From Lineus longissimus (lineage: Eukaryota > Nemertea > Pilidiophora > Heteronemertea > Lineidae): a DNA stretch of 64,000 bases. The notes below the pieces were generated by a model that ran no database searches, had not been told where the DNA came from, and saw only the letters and a program-made list of their open reading frames with translations. The translations under genes and the position numbers were made by a program. Positions 61,501 through 64,000 of the stretch are shown here, one piece after another. Each line of letters starts with the position of its first letter. Within the stretch, counting starts at the first letter, position 1. The stretch is from NCBI RefSeq assembly GCF_910592395.1, contig NC_088321.1, forward strand, positions 12,464,001 to 12,528,000, in the 5' to 3' direction.

Positions 61501-62500
61501 TTTAGGGCGCTTCTCAGAACGGAAAAAGCTGTTAAAAGCGCCACCTGGATTTATAATTAAAATTTCCCAAAGAGCCAAGTCTTTAGCTGGCCTCTGAATG
61601 ACACATAGTCCTCAGCTGATCTCAGAGAGCCGGGCAGGCCATTCCACAGCCTTGCAGCGCAGACAGAGAAACTCCTGTCCCCATAATTGCTTCTGGTGCG
61701 TCGCACTGCAAGACTGCATCCTGATGATGTAGCACGCGTAGTGCGGGAATGAACAAGTATGGCACGCATTACCCAAAAAATATTTTAAAGGGATTTTATC
61801 CAAACATTCTGACTGCGAATGTTGTCTCTTTCAAACAGACTAGTTTGAGACCTACAATTTAATTTTGAGGTACTTCAGAGTTATAGAAGATGTTCCTTGC
61901 TGTCGGGTATGTCGGTATTGACGTCTCTTCACACACCACTCGGGTAGAGTGGTCAGTATGTAAATTTGACATTTGATATTCATTAGGAAGTGACTATTTG
62001 GCAAGCCCAGCTTACCAAACAGCGACTTTTTCTTGTCCTGAATGTAGAGCCGAACTCTCTGGCTAATGTGTTGTAAAGTCTCCAGCTCGCCAAACAGGGT
62101 AGATTTTTTACCTGTTTGGCAAGACCGGCTGGCCGAACAGGGTGGCTTTTTAGTGCTGTTTGGCAAGCGGCTCTCCAAACAGGACAAAAAAAGATGCCTG
62201 TTCGGCGAGAGGCTTGCCAAAAAGACCCGGCCTATTCATTATACCTCGATCTATCCGCCCGCGGTTTTGTGAGAAATGTTAAATATAAACCATTGTCGTA
62301 TAGAAAAATGAATGATGTTCATAAAGGAAGACGGCGACTCTGACTCCATCGACGAAACATCTTATAACAGAGGGCCTGTCCGTTCAAAGATTCAATGCAG
62401 CTTGTACTGTTATGACAAGAACACATGCAATGAGACCTGTAAAGCCTTTAGCTTTAATATCAGCACCAACTTTTGTGAAATTTTACATAATAATATGTAA
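58511..62500 (+). CDS. Unit I: secreted LamG protein, PAN exon cut by a nonsense codon
   Basis: Exons: 58511-58592, 59797-59839, 60248-60798, and a PAN-like exon 62304-62500 that would be spliced to TGA at 62309-62311. Other units read AAC CGA there; this one reads AAA TGA. The predicted product is 227 residues: leader (MCNVLTFVFLLQSIAC), microexon (FLDGSDRNIS) and a complete LamG module without the cysteine-rich tail. The rest of the PAN frame stays open to 62500, so the nonsense change may be recent, or another acceptor may be used. LamG is again mosaic (KNSVRRTKT like D/F, PIPGRRCTSHPFIG like B/C). The L-P intron (1505 bp) has collected a LINE stub and a miniature element, consistent with relaxed constraint. 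Confidence 0.65.
59125..59726. repeat. Intronic inverted-repeat element, unit I
   Basis: The arms are near 59135-59190 and 59645-59720. It is closest to the unit G copy (shared TCATATGCATCAAAT variant and CGTAC in place of CGTGC near the pogo-target side). Confidence 0.45.
61477..61754 (-). mobile_element. Short LINE 3' stub in gene I intron
   Basis: 278 bp interrupt GAGAGTAAGTATGGCACGC, which is continuous in the other units; AAGTA flanks both ends (61472-61476, 61755-61759). On the - strand it encodes the C-terminus of a LINE ORF2 (YGDRSFSVCAARLWNGLP, then QLKTWLF) to a stop at 61557-61559, followed by ~80 bp of 3' UTR and a (TGTA)n tail. Jockey/CR1/L2-type elements end this way. The fragment is far too short to be functional. 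Confidence 0.8.
61986..62232. mobile_element. Miniature inverted-repeat element with 9-bp TSD (Mutator-like?)
   Basis: 247 bp are inserted in a site that is continuous in unit D. The 9-bp sequence TATTCATTA flanks it on both sides (61977-61985, 62233-62241). The 22-bp ends pair imperfectly as inverted repeats (16 of 22, with TTTGGCAAGCC exact), each starting GG. Inside are at least six direct or inverted copies of a CTGTTTGGC/GCCAAACAG motif. A 9-bp TSD and GG ends suggest a nonautonomous Mutator-like element; no coding capacity. Confidence 0.7.
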
Positions 62501-64000
62501 AAAATAATTTCAGAAAAGCAAGGGATACAACGTTACAACTTTGTTCCATAGAGGAGGATTCGACCTATTGTGTTCAATTTCATTGGATTCTTCGTGAGAA
62601 TAATTGAACATCAGGAGAATATTATGTTGATAGCAGCATGCTTGTGCAATTTACAGATCAAAGTTACATGATAGCTTTTTCGAGATTTCTATTTCGAGAT
62701 TAAGAAATGACAAAAGACTTGGACAAAATTTATCGATTGCAGCTAAGTTTAACAAACACGTGCAGATATCAAGTTTACGCATTTTGGCGTTGTCCAAGTC
62801 ATTTATTGATATTATAGGTTTGTTTCTATTAACCTGTGTGTATTTCCGTATTGACATATGAACAAGCAACACCCGAGTTTATTCGGAAGGATGACCAGAT
62901 TTCTGTGTAAATATATATATGTCTTTGCAAAATCTGATCTCCAGTTCGGTTTCAATTCCAAATCCCCCACAACCACAGTGGCCAGCGGTACACCATTAAC
63001 ATGACCGCTATTACCATAAACAACATTTCCTGTGGTTTATGTTATGCCTGTTAGATTGATTATGGGCGGAACCCATGCTTAGTAGTGCATTGCCAAACAG
63101 TTTATAGCACAGCATTACTGGGCTCACATGGCTTAGAGAAGACAATACAGTATATTCACGAAAATTAACAGGCGACTAGAACGGAAATCGACAAACATTG
63201 AACCATAACTACCATTCAAATCACAGATTAGTTCTCAGTTTTTAGAGTGCAACTGGATCATCTAGTTGACAATTCAGGTAAAAATAACATTATTTTCCGA
63301 AGAAAAAACCGTTCAATCGGATTTTCTATTTTTGTTGTGGTCGGTTGTTAATGGAGTGCACCGAGTCGTTTTTAATGGCCGTACGTTTTGCATTTATCGT
63401 CATATGTACCTAATCATCTCACAAATCGAAGTCATGTTTGATAACTACATTTGTGCTACTAAAGTAAGAGAAGCCGAGGGCCTGACGATTCCTCCGAATA
63501 TCAAAGAGGGCCTTAATGTACTCTGGATACTGTAATACTCAAGCTTTTCAAAGAGAGAGTTTATCAGATCATTGCAACTTGTTCGGAATCCCAGGCATGC
63601 CAAATCTGTTCGCGGGCATATCATCCTAATTACAGATTTAAAATATTGTCTCAATCAATAAGAAGTACGAAAAACTTACCATCAAGTGACAAAAAGTTCC
63701 TGGTCGCCGTACCCGCATATAAACGCTGAAATGTGGTTACGTTAATGGTGTACCATTGTCCACTGTGACACTGTGAACGAGACTATACAAAGGATGTTGT
63801 CTAATGATAGTTTTTTAGCGGTTTTATAAAAGCGATATATAGATCGGACACTTCAATTTTTCGCACCGCAATAATCTTAGATATAAAGGTTTCCAACGTT
63901 TGAAAAAGATTTATGATTTTTCGCCGGGAAGCCGACAAGAATCGTGCCCCAGCCCGGGCAGGGCGTGATGTTGAGCCGTGAGTCAGATGCCCCGGACTCT
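62501..64000. other. Spacer after gene I, cut by the window end
   Basis: It contains the common 3' flank with a ~130-bp deletion near 62864 relative to other units, the GAACCCATGCTTAGTAGTGC segment, the stretch shared with D, E and F, and the start of the GC-rich block. No gene seen. The order suggests that another unit follows. Confidence 0.55.
63923..64000. repeat. GC-rich dispersed block, copy 4 (cut by window end)
   Basis: The first 78 bp of the block match the copies after genes C, D and E. Confidence 0.5.

Noticed and set aside
358-62500. One giant gene with nine repeated LamG-PAN exon pairs
   Set aside because: Each unit has its own signal peptide exon with an ATG, and each PAN exon ends in a conserved stop, so separate genes fit better. 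Transcript data would settle it.
1-64000. CRISPR arrays, rRNA, tRNA, prokaryotic operons
   Set aside because: No regularly spaced short repeats, rRNA cores, cloverleaf genes or Shine-Dalgarno-led gene strings were seen; the window is clearly eukaryotic.

Overview
The window looks like nuclear DNA of an invertebrate metazoan. Genes are split by introns with GT-AG junctions, the background is AT-rich, and there are pogo-type DNA transposons and non-LTR retrotransposon fragments. Secreted proteins joining a laminin-G-like (LamG/pentraxin fold) module to a PAN/apple-like module are familiar from anthozoan cnidarians such as corals and sea anemones, so a cnidarian is my best guess. That is an inference from domain architecture, not a species identification.

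The window is dominated by a head-to-tail tandem array of nine units (here A to I), all on the + strand and about 6.1-7.6 kb apart once two transposon insertions are discounted. Each complete unit carries one four-exon gene: (1) a signal-peptide exon of 27-29 codons ending in phase 1; (2) a 43-nt microexon; (3) a LamG exon of 551-554 nt; (4) a terminal exon with a PAN-like cysteine motif and a TAA stop. I found the splice sites by eye. In every complete unit the exon phases (1, 2, 1) join into one reading frame whose total length is a multiple of three, giving secreted proteins of 289-292 residues. Unit A lacks its first two exons, which lie left of the window. Unit I has a nonsense codon at the start of its PAN exon. 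All nine LamG exons are open.

The genes start near 4597 (B), 11334 (C), 18486 (D), 25350 (E), 35608 (F), 42884 (G), 49061 (H) and 58511 (I). They are separated by 2.4-3.9 kb of noncoding spacer built from shared modules in differing combinations. Each S-M intron (exon 1 to microexon) contains an old inverted-repeat element of about 550-600 bp. In units E and H this element carries a 2.65-kb pogo-like transposon at the same paralogous TA site, so the insertion predates at least one duplication of the unit. Other insertions are a 5'-truncated LINE 3' end before gene D, a LINE 3' stub and a Mutator-like miniature element in gene I, and four copies of an unidentified GC-rich block (after C, D, E and I).

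The units are mosaics: related blocks are shuffled between them, as expected from unequal crossing-over or gene conversion. Amino-acid differences cluster in a few LamG segments while the framework is nearly invariant. This suggests a family of diversified secreted binding proteins. What they bind is unknown. I see no rRNA, tRNA, CRISPR or prokaryotic operon structure.
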